DNA of 64,000 nt from Circinella umbellata (lineage: Eukaryota > Mucoromycota > Mucoromycetes > Mucorales > Lichtheimiaceae): contig JAIWNF010000041.1 in NCBI GenBank assembly GCA_025093555.1, positions 186,001 through 250,000 of the forward strand, in the 5' to 3' direction. Positions 1 through 14,909 of this stretch are shown here, one piece after another. Within the stretch, counting starts at the first letter, position 1. Every line of letters begins with the position of its first letter. The notes below the pieces were generated by a model. That model was not told the DNA's origin and did not search any database. It saw only the letters and a program-made list of their open reading frames with translations. A program made the position numbers and the translations under genes.

Positions 1-386
1 ATCAAGATCATAGATAATAAATTACCACAGGGACCTGTGTACAAGTTTTTTGTTCCAACGAAAGTTACTCTGACGGAGCTACGAGATGAGGTTTTTATTA
101 AAATATTAGTGTAAAAACAGTTATTAATTGTGTGAAATTCACAATTTTTTTTAACGACATGAGACCTTTTTTTCCACTTATTTTATAACAAAAGATTTAC
201 GATCGTAAGAAAGATCTATGGGATAAATCACTTTATTACCGTGACAGCAACAATGATTGTATCCGATTGATACAAAACGGAGATCTAGATTGTGCTTTAA
301 ACCGACGCCCAGGGTTCTTGCCAGCTACTGATAAAAGTATTAGTCATGATAAAGCATTATCGTATCTCTGTGTTTATGTGGGATAA
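1..386 (+). CDS. 3' end of an unidentified protein, two exons (1-90, 195-386)
   Basis: Frame 1 is open from the window edge to the splice site. An intron of about 104 nt (91-194; donor GTTTTT is weak, acceptor AAAG with TTAAC upstream as a possible branch site) joins in phase to a terminal exon of 63 codons ending TAA at 384-386. The last exon is charged and tyrosine-rich (starts IYDRKKDLWDK, ends LSYLCVYVG). Without splicing the frame stops at 112-114. The 5' part lies outside the window and I do not recognise the family. The weak donor makes the exon join uncertain. Confidence 0.45.
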
Positions 387-1150
387 AGAGATATAAAATG
401 ACACCAGCACTTGTATTTTACAAAACTTAGCAATATGTACTACACAGTAAAAAAAGAAAATAACCTGTGATTAGTCAATAATACATATATATATATTACA
501 CTTGACCCCCCCTCGTATCAATGTTCTCTTTTCAAATACGTACGTACCTACAAAATATTAATACACATAATATAATAAAAAAAAAGCTATTTTTTATCGA
601 ACTTTTGATACACGTCTTTTTGCATTTCATTCATTAATACGTACGCAAATCTTTACAAAACCGTACTATTTCTTACTAGCATAAATATACTCATCTTATC
701 TTGATGTTTAGTTTAACACTATTACGTATTAATACTGAAAAACGGAATTAATTATTGTGTGCGTATTGATTTTTTTTTTAGTTGTCTAAATTTGTATCCA
801 TAGCTCTTATAAATTTGTACCGGATCCGCGTATCCGTATATAATGACAATGCCTGTAACGTGAGTGCATGTCAAATTGAATTTTTCCATTCCGTGACTAT
901 ATCATTTATAGCTTAACAAAACAAATCCGTTATATAAGCACATAGCAACAATTATTTTTATTGATAATTACATATATAATATACGTATAAAAGCTATTTA
1001 TCTAATGATTTAATTTAAGTATAGTACATAAACATATGAATTGAGGGGAATGATTGTATCTATTATTCTAGAATGAGTTGTTGGCGGAGGGGGGGTTATA
1101 TTATAAGGTATCATAATCGTACGTCAAAAAAAAAACAATGATTTTTTTTT
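387..1150. other. AT-rich intergenic region
   Basis: No convincing reading frame on either strand. It holds homopolymer runs and several TACGTA hexamers (two overlapping copies near 538-548, others near 636, 724 and 983). Confidence 0.6.
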
Positions 1151-1438
1151 TTACTTTCGGAATAAAAGATAATCTGTCTTGGTTTGATAGGTAGCAGTAC
1201 TACGTTTTCTTCTTGAATTATTGCCAAAAAGACTTCTTTTTGATGTCTTATTTTTTAAATAACTTGAAATGGATGCTCTTGTTGATTGATTATTATCAAG
1301 GGAATGTGTGCTACTTATACTACTATTACTTGACAAAGAAGTAGATTGAATACTCGTATTGTCCAAAGATGAACGAGGTTCAAGTGGATTGGAATTCATA
1401 TTTTGAATTGAGATGGGAGAGGATGAGGAAGAAATCAT
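1151..1438 (-). CDS. Possible small Ser/Asn-rich protein, 95 aa
   Basis: A single open frame with ATG at 1438. The product is dominated by Ser, Thr and Asn, with a basic patch near residues 62-80 (KNKTSKRSLFGNNSRRKR), and has no membrane segment or recognisable domain. Such composition is typical of intrinsically disordered fungal proteins or phosphorylated regulators, but no function can be given. A TATA-like stretch (TTTATATACATAC) lies about 100 bases upstream on the minus strand. The frame could be fortuitous, although it is less AT-biased than its flanks. Confidence 0.4.
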   Translation of the reverse strand: MISSSSSPISIQNMNSNPLEPRSSLDNTSIQSTSLSSNSSISSTHSLDNNQSTRASISSYLKNKTSKRSLFGNNSRRKRSTATYQTKTDYLLFRK

Positions 1439-2329
1439 GATTAGGTTCTTTGTTTTGAATCTTGTTTATAAAAAAGGTTATTCTTGAGTGATGTTTTTGT
1501 AATGAATGAGTAGAATAGATAGAAAGGGGAGGGTATTTATATACATACAAAAAAATCATGACAACACGATTTGATTACAAATATAAAGTTTCTTTTTTGT
1601 GATCCGTAGCTCGGAACGGAGAGCTTCCATGCAACAAATGGTAAAAGAAACTGTGGCTGTGGCGCGTCACTCAAATGGAATGGTAATGGTAACACAGACA
1701 ATTTCATCATAAGTAAAAGTATTTAATTATTAAGCAAAATTCTATCTATTTTTACGTATTGTTCAACACGTTCATAATCAGTCATTTTGGTTTGCTTATA
1801 ATGATATGCCTTTAGCAAAAAAAAAAGAGTAATAGATTTTGATCTGAATCAATAAATAAATCGGGTTTCCATATCAACTCCGTCCCGCATGACCTTTCTT
1901 CAAAAAAAACTTCTAGAACAATTCTATTGTTTCTTTTTCAATAAATAATTGCTTCTAGAATACATTATATCGAAATCTATCTACCCACTCTCTTGTAAGA
2001 AAAAAAAAAGAAAGTATTAGAACATTTATGTGTGTGTGTGTGTGTGTGTGTATCAGTATTTAATATCAAATGTAAAAGTTCCATTGTGTTGGTAAATTTA
2101 CTCAATGTCGCTTATTCTTCTTCACAGTGGTACCCTATAAATTGACTCAACAATACGAATGTCATTGATAAATATAATAATGAATTAATAAAGATTGGTA
2201 TTATTATGGTTATAATAGAATTAATATAAAAAAAAGACTAGCTTTGTTGAATTAACAATAAATAAATTAAGGGGGGGTGAACAGTGGAATCATGGGGGGG
2301 GGTTAGGTTTGGAGGTTATAAAGAATTCA
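1439..2329. other. Intergenic region with a (TG)n microsatellite
   Basis: No gene seen. A TG dinucleotide run occupies about 2030-2050. Runs of seven to nine G residues lie near 2270-2302, just past the stop codon of the TTC7/YPP1-like gene. Confidence 0.6.
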
Positions 2330-5300
2330 TTATATAAATCGTGGTAAATCAATAAAAGAACCAATGGGTGTTGCTTCATTTAATTCGATTGCATATAATA
2401 AACAATTTTTTGATTCTTGAAAAGTTTCTTGTTGTTTATAAACCATACCCAAAAGATACCTATTTTAGAAAGAAAATACGATTAGTTTTTTTATATATCC
2501 TACCTAATATAAAAAAGACAGTTGACACACTTAACTTACCAAGCTTGAGGTTTATCCCATCCTGGTCCTTTGGTAATTCTTTCCAATAATCCTTCTGCTA
2601 ATTCCCATTCTTTCATATCCATAAACGTAGAAGCTAAATCAATATGGGTTTCCACATGATCGGGTTCTAACATTAATGCTTTTTTATAGGCATCCAATCC
2701 AATTTCTAATAATTCATGATTATTCGGTTCTTCTTTTTTATAGGTTTGAATACAAAGATCCCCTAATTGATGCCATACCATAGCATCCATTAAACCTAAT
2801 TGTTCTGCCTCTACTATGGCTTTACTTGCTTCTTCTAATCTTCCGGATTTGATAAAGGTATTGGTGGACATGAGCCAAAGTTTTACTAAGAGTTGATGCC
2901 ATCGTTCACGTTGATTACGTAAAAATGCATTCGCATTATTATTTGCATTAAATGTAGTGGTATTGGTCAATGTTGCTGTTGTAGTGGTGGTTGATGATGT
3001 AGAAGTAGTTGAGCTTAAAGATAAAGTACTACCGGTAAATGAATGACTACGCATACTTGACAATGAAAATTGAGGTGTGGATATAGAAGGTGCAATAATT
3101 TCAGAAGGTGTTGAATTACGACGTAATTCTTCTACTGTGGAACCTCGTTTAATAAAAAGTCGATTATTTTTTGTAGTTGAATTACGACGTAAATTATTTA
3201 CAGCTACTTGAGTCGATTGTCCATTAATGGTGGTGGGTGCAGGTGTCGTATGACTCCCTAAACGTTTACTAATATCTGCCAAACTCTTTTTTCTTGATTT
3301 TGTACTTTCTTTGGTGGATCGTAATGTTTCGGTTGATTTCCGTCGATGTTTTAAATCTTCTTTTGTATTTTTCGTAAGTAGATCACCCTCTTTGGATGGA
3401 AGAGGAGGGATGATTGGATCTTGCTCTTTTTTTGTTGTTGAAGAAGAAATGGAAACACGTCGACCATTACTATCGATTGATTTTGATCTTGATGAACGTG
3501 ATGATTTAGGTGAAGCAGGTTCTACTTCTTCATTCAATGGCATGGGGGATAAAGGAGAATCAGGTACAGATTTACTATTCTTTCGTTTTAAATCCAATGG
3601 ACCTTGTTGTTGATGAATCGATGCAATACGTTGAAGACTTTCATTGGCTTGTACAGCCACTTGTGCTTCACTCATGCCCAAACTTTGGGCTAACAAAGTA
3701 TACATGGAAAACAATTCACCATAACCTCCCAAAGCAGCTTCTGGACCATCCAATAATTCCAATAATTCCAATTGGGTCATACGAAGACGTAAATAAGCTT
3801 CACATTTATCATGATAACCACGACAATTCTTTTCATCGATATTCCATGATAAAACAGGCATACCAAATGTAATATTGGTAGGTACATTAATCGTACCACT
3901 GCCACATTCTTGTAATCCAGCTTGAATGGTTTGTAATGCTTGAGGAATCATTTGTCGAAATTGATTGCATGAATTTAAAAGTGATAAAAGATGCCAAGAA
4001 GGTATATGATCGGATTTTAATTGTAATGATTTTCCAACCGAATTCATGGCTTGAACGATATCTTTCATTTGTGCTTGTTGTAAAGCAATTTCGTAATGGA
4101 CTTTCCATGAATTTATATCATAATCCGATGCACGTCGAAGAGAAGCTAACGCTTCATTGTGATAGATAGCACGATTTTCAGGATCATGAGCTAATTTATT
4201 TGAAAATGGGGGGACAATGTGTTAATATAAATAGAAGGCCCTAAACCAAAAAGAGAAACAAAACTTACTTTGTGAAGCATAAAGACCATAGGATGTACCA
4301 CGCATACGATGACAAGCAACCATGACAGGCACCCATTCTTCCATTGTATAATCACATATTCTTGGATCAATATTGGTAGCTAATTCCACAGCAATATCAC
4401 CCAAAAAAGCAGCTTGCTTTCCATTCTTCAATTCACGACCAAACAGTTGTATACCTGCCAACAAGACTTCAATGACATTAATTTCATTTTCATTTTCAAT
4501 AAATAGAGACGCTTCTTCTGCTTTTGGATCTTTCACTTTTGTTTCTTGAATATGACGTAAAGAATGTAATTTAGTAAGAATTAATTCGACACGTCCAGGA
4601 ATATCCAATTCTGCATAAGGTGTGATTTCTACGCCAGTGTCCTCATTTTTATCAATATCAGGTAATCCCATCAGTTCCATATAGTTTCTTAATGAATAAA
4701 TGGCTTCTTCGTAATTTCCAAGTCGCATGAATGTAAAGAAAATAAAACGAGAGATACACATGCTATTAAATGTATGTTCTTTGGATTTTTGAAAGAACTA
4801 TATAAAATAATATATGTCCATTCTCATTAGTTTTGTTTTTGAATGGATTCGTGTTCGTTCTTATTATTATATTTACCTGAAGAACACGTCGAATATTACT
4901 CATTTCACCCCATCCAATCACATTATGTGTTTCAACAAAAAAATGAGCCAAGTCCAAAATATAACGTGCTTTTTCTTGGGTATTTGAACGTATGGTAATA
5001 GAACTTAATAAATTTCTATACAGTGCCGTTAAACAAAGTAATTCTTCATAAGCAGATGCTTTTTCACTCTTTTTTCTAGGTGATGTTGTTATGATTGTGG
5101 CAGTGGATTGTTTTGTTGTTGATTGAATAGGCATTGAAAAATACGTATTGTCTTGATATGTTTTTATAAGGAATTGACCATAGTGTTGAAAAATTAACCA
5201 TCGTTTATGCATACGCCAATAAGGTGACCAATGCGATGAAGCTAATTGCATATATCCTCTGAATAAAGGTAATAATTGACGTGCAGAACTCCTAAAAAAA

Positions 5301-6697
5301 AAGTTAATTTTTTTTTTACATGTCCGTTTAAAGTGCTGAGATCCTTTTAGGTAAAATAAAAACTTACTGGGATCGAACATGAAGTAAAATAGCACGATAA
5401 ATACATTCTTCAATCCAATAAGATAACATTTCACCTTTTTCAGTTGGATGTTGACTAAAAACATCCCATGCAGCACCATAGGTTTCTAAAGCTGTTGAAA
5501 TATCACCTTGCATTTCAAAACAAGTAGCTATTTTTTTTTTAAAAAAAAAGGAAATGAGTAAAATGAATCAAAGATTGATACAAGTTGTCAATGCGTTGAA
5601 ACAAACCTTTAATAACACGAGCTTGAATAAGTAAAACCAAACCATAACCTGAATGAACATCTTCCATACGTAAAGCTAATTTTCCCAATGATTCTAAAGC
5701 TTTATCATAACGTCCAGTTTCAAAATAAATTCGTGCTACCACGATTTTTGCCAACTTTAGGAAAAAAAAAACAGTAAATGAAAAAGCAAAAAATTATAAT
5801 TAGTTTCTAATTTTGGGGTAGAGTTGTACATGAATAAATTATCTGGGGGGGGGAGGTAAGAAAAATAGAGTTGTGTTATATTATACATATAAAAAGGCAC
5901 GTCCCCCCCTCTTTTACTTTATACAATCATAAAAATATGAATAATACTTTTAATTCAATTACCTGTGCTTGACGATCATCTTTTGTTTTTAAATCATTTG
6001 ATTTTGTATGTTTTTTAATTAATTCTTGTAAAGGTTTTAAATATTTTTCAGTTTCCAAAGGATTTAAAGCAGGAGGTAAAGTAATATGAAATGGATCATC
6101 ATGACGATACATTGTATCTAAATCATGCATTAATTCAGGTACATTGGCAGTAGGATGAGATGTAGTAGAATGAAGTGTGGTGGATGATCGATTGACTCCA
6201 TGACTATTATTACTATTTCCCCAAAGTGATTTTCGTTGCTGTTGTTGTTGATCTTTTTTGGATATAGGAGATAATAAAATATCACTTTCTTTTCGAATAT
6301 CCCAATTTTTTGATTCACGATAATTTTGTTCTAATGATTGAATTGTATCTCCTTTACTTGTCACAAGTTCTTTACGTTGTTGATTTACATAATATGAAAA
6401 TTTCGCTTCATAAGTAGATGTTAATACAATCACTATAAAAAAAGGTAGGTTTTTATTATTTAATAAACTTTGTTATGTCCATTGTAAGAAAACACCCCCT
6501 TTTAATATTTCATCCCGTTGAAACTCTCTTTTTATTTTGAAACAAACAAGGGAGAGTCTGTGCGTTTATATACCTGATTCATCTGAATGATATTTTTTAT
6601 ATTTTTTAGCAAGTTCTGGTATAACAGTCCAATTTCCTTGACAACGTGCTGTATCTAAATCAGAAGAAGCTTGTAGTGATTTTGAAAGGGGTTCCAT
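2330..6697 (-). CDS. YPP1: TTC7/YPP1-like TPR protein (plasma-membrane PI4-kinase complex), 8 exons, 1208 aa
   Basis: Family knowledge: YPP1 (yeast) and TTC7 (animals) scaffold the PI 4-kinase STT4/PI4KA, together with EFR3, at the plasma membrane and so support PI4P synthesis. Exons (minus strand): 6697-6574, 6432-5963, 5754-5607, 5527-5368, 5291-4877, 4797-4269, 4190-2540, 2459-2330. All junctions are GT-AG and in phase, giving 3627 nt. The N-terminal motif ARCQGNWTVIPEL (residues 17-29) matches the TTC7 start. Exon 6 has the typical TFNS...RLGNYEEAI repeat, the last about 165 residues hold TPRs, and the protein ends with the family's tail (CLLYAIELNEATPIG). A Ser/Thr/Asn-rich low-complexity stretch of about 230 residues (roughly 811-1041) precedes the C-terminal TPRs. 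ATG at 6697 is the first Met and fits the homologous N-terminus. A pyrimidine-rich leader lies upstream. Family assignment is secure; the symbol is by homology. Confidence 0.88.
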
Positions 6698-9600
6698 CTT
6701 TTCTCTCTCTCTTTTTTATATATATCAAAGGAACGTCAAAAAGGAAGCGAGAGAGAGAGGGAAAGTGGAGCAAGAAAGGAAGAAAGAGAGAAGTTGTGTG
6801 TAGGGACCAAAAAAAAGTGGGGTTTTCCATCTGTTTTTAATATATTTATTTGATTTGATCTTTGGAAAGAGAGAGTTGCGGACATTTAAAAAAAATTGGG
6901 AATACAAAAAAAAGACCCAGTTCTTTTTTTGGTGTAATTACCACGTGCTTTTCTTTCTTGAAATAAAATAAAAAAAAAAAAGCTTGGGACTTTTATAAAA
7001 GAATGGGGGAGAAAAGCATGTTGCGTTTGATAACGACTCACTAACGTAAATAACAAATGGTAGTTATAATGGTTTGGGGTTACTTGACTTGGACTTATTT
7101 AAATAATGTCTTGAAAAAGATAATCATTATGCTCGTTTTTACTCTATATTTTGTCTCTCTCATAAATAATGAATTACTGTTGATTCAGAAAAAGTGAATA
7201 CTTTATTTAATTAAGACGCCCGCCACCAAAAAAAAAAAGACTGTTCTTAATTAAATATAAAATCATGCAAAAATGGCAAAAGGACAAGTTGGGACTTGGC
7301 ACACACTTTTATGAGGAAAAGACGACAGTAGATGATTACAATGTTATACAGAAAAATAAAGTTATTCACTTTTGTGTCCTGCAACCAAGTAATTATTATC
7401 ATTTTGTTCCCGCTCAATAATTTTTTTTTATATCGGACAGTGTTTATATAAAACTAAACTGAATATAACAAACAAACTTTGGGCTCAATACATATTCAAA
7501 AAAATTATGCAGCATAAGTTATGAAGCCTATTAAAAAAAGATGAATAACCAAGACTGCTTGTTTATTCACGAGATTTCTTTTTTTTTAAAAAAAAAACTT
7601 GGGAAAAATTCAGTTGAATAGGCAAAAAACGCATGGCAAAGCTCCAATGTTATTTTTGATCAAGAAAAAAAAGTGAGATGTAAATAATAGATTTTTTATT
7701 TATGAGGAGCGGGGGTTGTCCTCAGATTATGAAATGTTCACATCATGAAGATAATAATCATTTAGCTAGTTTATTTTCATTGGCAACTGGATATATGGAA
7801 AATAAGGATTAAGTTGAAGTATAAGTATATAGTATTATCTTTGTCACATACATTGGACTCTTAATGACCCTATGTAAGCTATATAGAGTTTTTAATATGA
7901 GTAAAATGGTATATGCTATTACATTCTTTATCAATGGCCGGGCATATCCATATGCGTGTATGATTTAGCCTTTTGATTTGTTAATTGATGGATGGAAAAT
8001 AGTGACGATAAGATAAATGTTCTTTATCCTACACTTTTTTTTTGCCGTTGATACGACGATATATCCATGCAGCTGTCAAACATAGTATCAATTAAGGCAT
8101 AACTCTTTTATTAAAGAGTCATTGAAACATATTTTATTGAGAGACACCAAAATGTCAATGCAACAAATCATTGGTTCATGCACTATTTAAATATGTATGA
8201 AGCCAATTGTTTGGTTTGGATAAACAACAGTATATATAAAACCAGTTTTTTCCATTGGATTTTAATAACTTCCCTTTTTTCTTGGGTAGTTCTACCTGTG
8301 CAATTTTTTTGTTCTTAGTAGACACGTTTTTACATTATCAAATAAACTGTTAGTAATGCCATTCGGTGGATAAAGGGATATCCTTGACTACTTTTGATCC
8401 AAAACGCAATCCAATGAAAATGTCTGTCGTGTTTCATGATACGAATGGTTAATCTATGCATGTTTTAATAGAAAAATAATAATACGTAGCATTTATATAC
8501 CGGATGAATTCTATTTTATTCTGTATGAAAGTTTCAATTAATTATAGGTGTGTATATGCCGAAGAAGTTTCTTTCAATTCACAAGGTTAAAAAAACACTG
8601 GATCACACTTCCTCATAACCCTTTTGTATATTTTTCAGGTGTTGATCAACTATTATCCCTACTTTTTTGCTGCTCGCGAACGGTTATCAAAAAAACAAAA
8701 ACTGGTAGAGGTCGTCATTGTGTCACCCAAGATCCCTGGACAACCGTAAATGGCGCCGAGTGAATACATATATACTAATTGGTCAATAGACTGACATATT
8801 ATTAAATCCAATAAATAATTAAATGGGCAGTGACACATTTAAATCAATATAAAAAAGAATTTAATTAAGCAAAAGGACTAGCGGACTCTGGGGCACTTGT
8901 GAGATCCTGGAGTTTGTGGTTCTTTTGCTGCTGGTCCAGAAGTACCAATGCGTCTAGTCTAGATGAAATGGTTACTTCTACTAGTTCAGGTCTCCACCCT
9001 ACTTCAGATTTGTCTTCTGGTTCCTCCCATGGTAAGAAACCTCGTCGTATTGAACAGCGAGAACATAAGCTAATATGGGCCTGCGAAACTAGTTCTCGAT
9101 GAACGATACATATATACATTTCCTTTTTTATTTAATCTCTCAAAATTGAGCACGGCACGGTCCTTGAAGGACATAATGCTGCTTGAGACAAAGGTAGAAG
9201 AAACCAGATATTTTGTCACAAGTAAATCTTATATATAAATGGTCGTTTTGTACATAAATATGCTCTCCTCAAAAAAAAAGAGCTGTATTTTAATATTTCA
9301 CTTTATATTGTATAACTTATTATGTTTCTATTGATTAGTGTCCATATAATTTTTATCAATGAATTTCAGTCTTCTGTAATAATTCACTTCATATGTATAT
9401 TAACTTTTTGGACATCTTTGTTTTATACAACAACGACAATTTCCTACTTGGGTCTCTTAGTTCATTATCCCGTATTATTTAAACTCAACCTCAACAACAC
9501 CACTTTCCATTTATATATCAATAAGCTACCTTCTTTTATAATGCTGTACGCGTTACCAAGGAACAAACAATGACACTATTTATAATAACAGTGTGCATAG

Positions 9601-9997
9601 AGATCGAAAAAGGAATAATCACCAAGAAAGTTACCCAAATCAAAAAATTCTGGTTATGGTCAAAATGAAAAAAAAAACATCAGGCGCCCAAAAATAAGAT
9701 GCGTCGACTATGAATGAAAATCTTGTATAATCAAGAGAGTCATATATTAATCCCACTAAACCTGCTGCTCCCCCCGTCCTCCTCGTCCCCCCCCAACCTT
9801 TTAATTTAATAATGTTATGTTTGTTTGTTTTGTTAGTTGTGCATGATTATAATTTGAATTATTATTATTATTATTATTTTCGTTACTTAAGAAAAAAAAT
9901 ATATATCAGCTTTTCAATTTTTTTATATGTTTTTTTATATGTTATATATATTTAAAAAAAAAACAATTATTAATATTATTATTATTATTATTTCAAT
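6698..9997. other. Long AT-rich intergenic region, possible gene fragment near 8.55-9.1 kb
   Basis: Nothing coding is convincing from 6698 to 8540. From about 8870 to 9105 the plus strand has a less AT-rich, continuously open frame (Ser-rich, ending KLIWACETSSR then TGA) without a credible start, and 8680-8763 is similarly GC-richer. These may be remnants of a dead gene or element. ATT trinucleotide runs lie at about 9858-9880 and 9971-9992, next to the ARF gene. Confidence 0.5.
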
Positions 9998-11819
<1,822 letters not shown>

Positions 11820-13188
11820 CTAACTATTCTCTACTTCAAGTACAACTCTGTATTTTGCTTGACCTTTTTTAACTACTTGAATAGCTTCTTCCATTTGATC
11901 CATCGAATATATTTTTTCAATCCATGGTTTTATTTCATGTAAATGTTCTTTCACAAATAATAACATCTCTTGAATTTCTTTAGGTGATCCAACAGCTGCT
12001 CCTACCATTGAAATTTGTCGTTGTAAAATCAAATGAACAGGAATTCCATTTAAAAAAGCTTCAGGTGCTGTTGTTAAAATAAATATACCGTTGGGTTCCA
12101 TCAATGAAAGATAATAAGACCAATCAAAATCATGAATACCAAAACTTGTACATAAAATCATATGAGATAATAACAAGTATGGATTGGAACCACCCGTGTT
12201 GTTGCTAGTTAAAATGAATCCATCAGCACCTAACATTTCAGCATCTTTTCTTTTTTCATTGGATGTTGAAAAAACAATTACTTTGGCACCTAATGCTTTT
12301 GCCCATTGAATAGCAAAATGTCCTAATCCTCCTATTAAATACGTATATAATAATTGAAATTTGAATGCATGAAAAGATAATAAAGGGGGAAAAGGAAAGG
12401 AATTATATTGAATGAGTTCATTTTTACCTATACCAATGACACCTACTACCGATCCTTTTTTTACACCCTGTTTTTTTAACGGTGCAAAAGTAGCTATACC
12501 AGCACAAAAAAAGGATGTACAAAGTCCACCTCCATAATGATTAATTAAATCCATTGGTATTTTAAATACAAAATGACTTTTGCCTCTCCATTTGGTTCCA
12601 AATCCACCATAAATTTTATCACCATTGGACCAATATCCTGTGATCGTTCGACGAGGACCTTGACGACATACATTTTCTTGATTATTCTTACATTCTTTAC
12701 ATTGATGACATGAATCACAATGAGCTCCTATACCCACATAATCCCCTATGCTGAATTGTGTAATATCTTTTCCAATTTTTGTAATAGTACCTACGATCCT
12801 ATATATGTTTGTATAGTAAGTGGATGAAATTAGCTAATATGTGTATGTTTGAAAGTCAGGCGTTAGAAGAGAAATAGATACTTGCTCATGACCTCCAACA
12901 AAAGGATAATCGGTTGGTCCCCAATCACTATTCATAACATGTAAATCAGTTGCACAAATACCACAATGCGTAATTGCAATTTCGACATTGTCATCTTCAA
13001 ATGATTTAAGTGGAAGTTTACGCCATTCTAAAGGTTGACCTATTTTTTTTTTATATATCTATTTAGTTTTCTGTTGGTATTGACTGTATGTTATTGAACT
13101 ATTATTTACCTTTTCCAGGACACACCCATCCATAAAAAGTATCATTTTCATTATCAATATCAGTGGTATTGGAAGAAGAAGAAATCAT
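11820..13188 (-). CDS. Zinc-dependent alcohol dehydrogenase, ADH6/cinnamyl-alcohol type, 4 exons, 371 aa
   Basis: Medium-chain dehydrogenase/reductase, expected to interconvert aldehydes and alcohols with NADP(H). Exons (minus): 13188-13110, 13039-12886, 12798-12428, 12331-11820 (1116 nt). The catalytic-zinc motif HCGICATDLH (Cys55), GHE (His77-Glu78) and the later Cys in SFFCAGIATF are all present. The structural zinc set C-x2-C-x2-C-x7-C is Cys108/111/114/122. The nucleotide-binding GIGGLGHFAIQWAKALGA is intact across intron 3. Intron 2 (12799-12885) begins GCAAGT rather than GT; only this GC-AG splice reads through to GHEIVGTITKIG. Intron 3 is 96 nt, a multiple of three without stops, so its retention would insert 32 residues. 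NADP preference and substrate are inferred from the subfamily. Confidence 0.9.
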
Positions 13189-14909
13189 TAAGTTAATAAA
13201 TGGAAAGAAGAGAAAAAAAAAAGAAAAGCACTTTAACTTGTTTATACTTCAATATACGCCTGCATCTTTGTTTATTATTTGATTGGAATATCCGAGATGA
13301 TTGCCGATGTTTTCTTTATAAGTATAACGGGTATACTGTAGTAATAATCATATTATATACAGCACTCTTTTACATGTATGCATAAATAAAGGTAGTCCGT
13401 AACTGTTTCAATAATGGGTTTATTGTTACTTAATATTAACATTATTGCATATGCTCTGTACTTATTGTTGTGCTGCATAATTTTTTTTTTTACTCAATCG
13501 GGTAGTTCCTGCAGCCATTATAATTACCGACCTTCATTTCATTTTCAGATAACTACTCATTTTACTGATAATCATATATAGCAATAATTTGATATAAACC
13601 ATGATAAAAGCTTAGAGGTTACGTATAGCATCAAAGTAATGGTATAAAAATCACCACTATGCAAAAATGGAAATAAGGGTGATCAAATTAACCTTCCCCA
13701 GTTTATCGGATTTAATTTCTTTTTCAACTTTATATTTTACCCAATCACAATAACTCTCACCACAACTCAAATCGTTGATTGATCTGCGATTATAATAAGT
13801 ACAATGGGGGTGTGTATCTTTGACTTTGGTCCAGGTCCTTTTTTATTTTTTTTTAAAAAAAAGAATATAGTTTGTTGTCACTATTTCCTCGAACTGTGGA
13901 CAGGAAGGAAATATTATCGAGATATGATTCGCCGAGATTGTCTTCACAGTTTCTAATAGTTTCGCGATTCAGTAATTGTAATGAGACCAATGCATTGCTA
14001 TTTGAGATATATTCACGAGTTTTTTAAGATCGCTGTCCCAAAAAAGTTTCACAGAGCGCGTAATTCTTAAAGACTGTCTCCTAAAAGAAGTCCCTTTAAT
14101 CTATATGAGCCAAAAACTTCAAAAGTAACTTTAGCGTTACCAATATTTGATAGACAGAGAATTTTTTATCTGTATTATAGCTTGCTAGAAACTTTCAGCG
14201 TCTATAATAAATCCAGTCGAGCTGTAATTAGTTTCGACTATCATAAAGTTATGACTGTAATACAAAAGACTGCTCAAACTTACAAGTATGCAACATAAGA
14301 CTAGCTTAAAAGGGCTGATGCCCCTAAGCAATGGTGGAATAAACTGGTACTGAACGACACAATTCTGGTTCGATTCGCATCCACGTATTATTATCCATTT
14401 TTTCAATGATGAACTATTGAAAATCACAACGAACTATTACGAATCATCGCACCTCATGACAAGAACCATGATGTCTAGTCTACTTACAAAAAAATCTCAG
14501 TTTCAATCCCCCCCAGCAAATATATATACTATAGTATCATCCTCTGTTTCCACGTCCCATTATATGTATAATTTGAATTTGAGGCCGCAGGCACATTACT
14601 TCATTCAAACATGTGATTTGCATAATAAGATTTGGAGGTCAAACCAACCTCCCATACAAAAAAAAAAGACTAGCTTAAAAAAACGAGGTTTATTTTTATT
14701 CATTTTCATGGTATTTAGAAAACGTATTTGTATATATCGTATATATATGCTGAGTCTAATCGTGTTGTATTATCCTGTTAAATATTAGGCTACCTCTGCT
14801 ACGTATAGACAAAGTTCAAGTTTATATAATTAATAAGAGGATCTTTACAATATAAAAAACTAATTTGTATATTTCAAGTATATATTCTATCTGATTTGCT
14901 AACTATATA
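13189..14909. other. Intergenic region without recognisable genes
   Basis: AT-rich, with small unsupported open frames. The segment 13900-14400 has a more balanced base composition and may be an old element, but I see no termini or protein similarity. The Tc1-like element starts at its right edge. Confidence 0.55.

Noticed and set aside
3311..3872. Plus-strand frames inside the TTC7/YPP1 gene
   Set aside because: Shadow frames of the minus-strand coding exon, whose homology and splicing are clear.
14300..14400. tRNA-like B box (GGTTCGATTCG) near 14368
   Set aside because: The flanking bases do not form a T-arm stem and no acceptor or anticodon arm can be folded around it.
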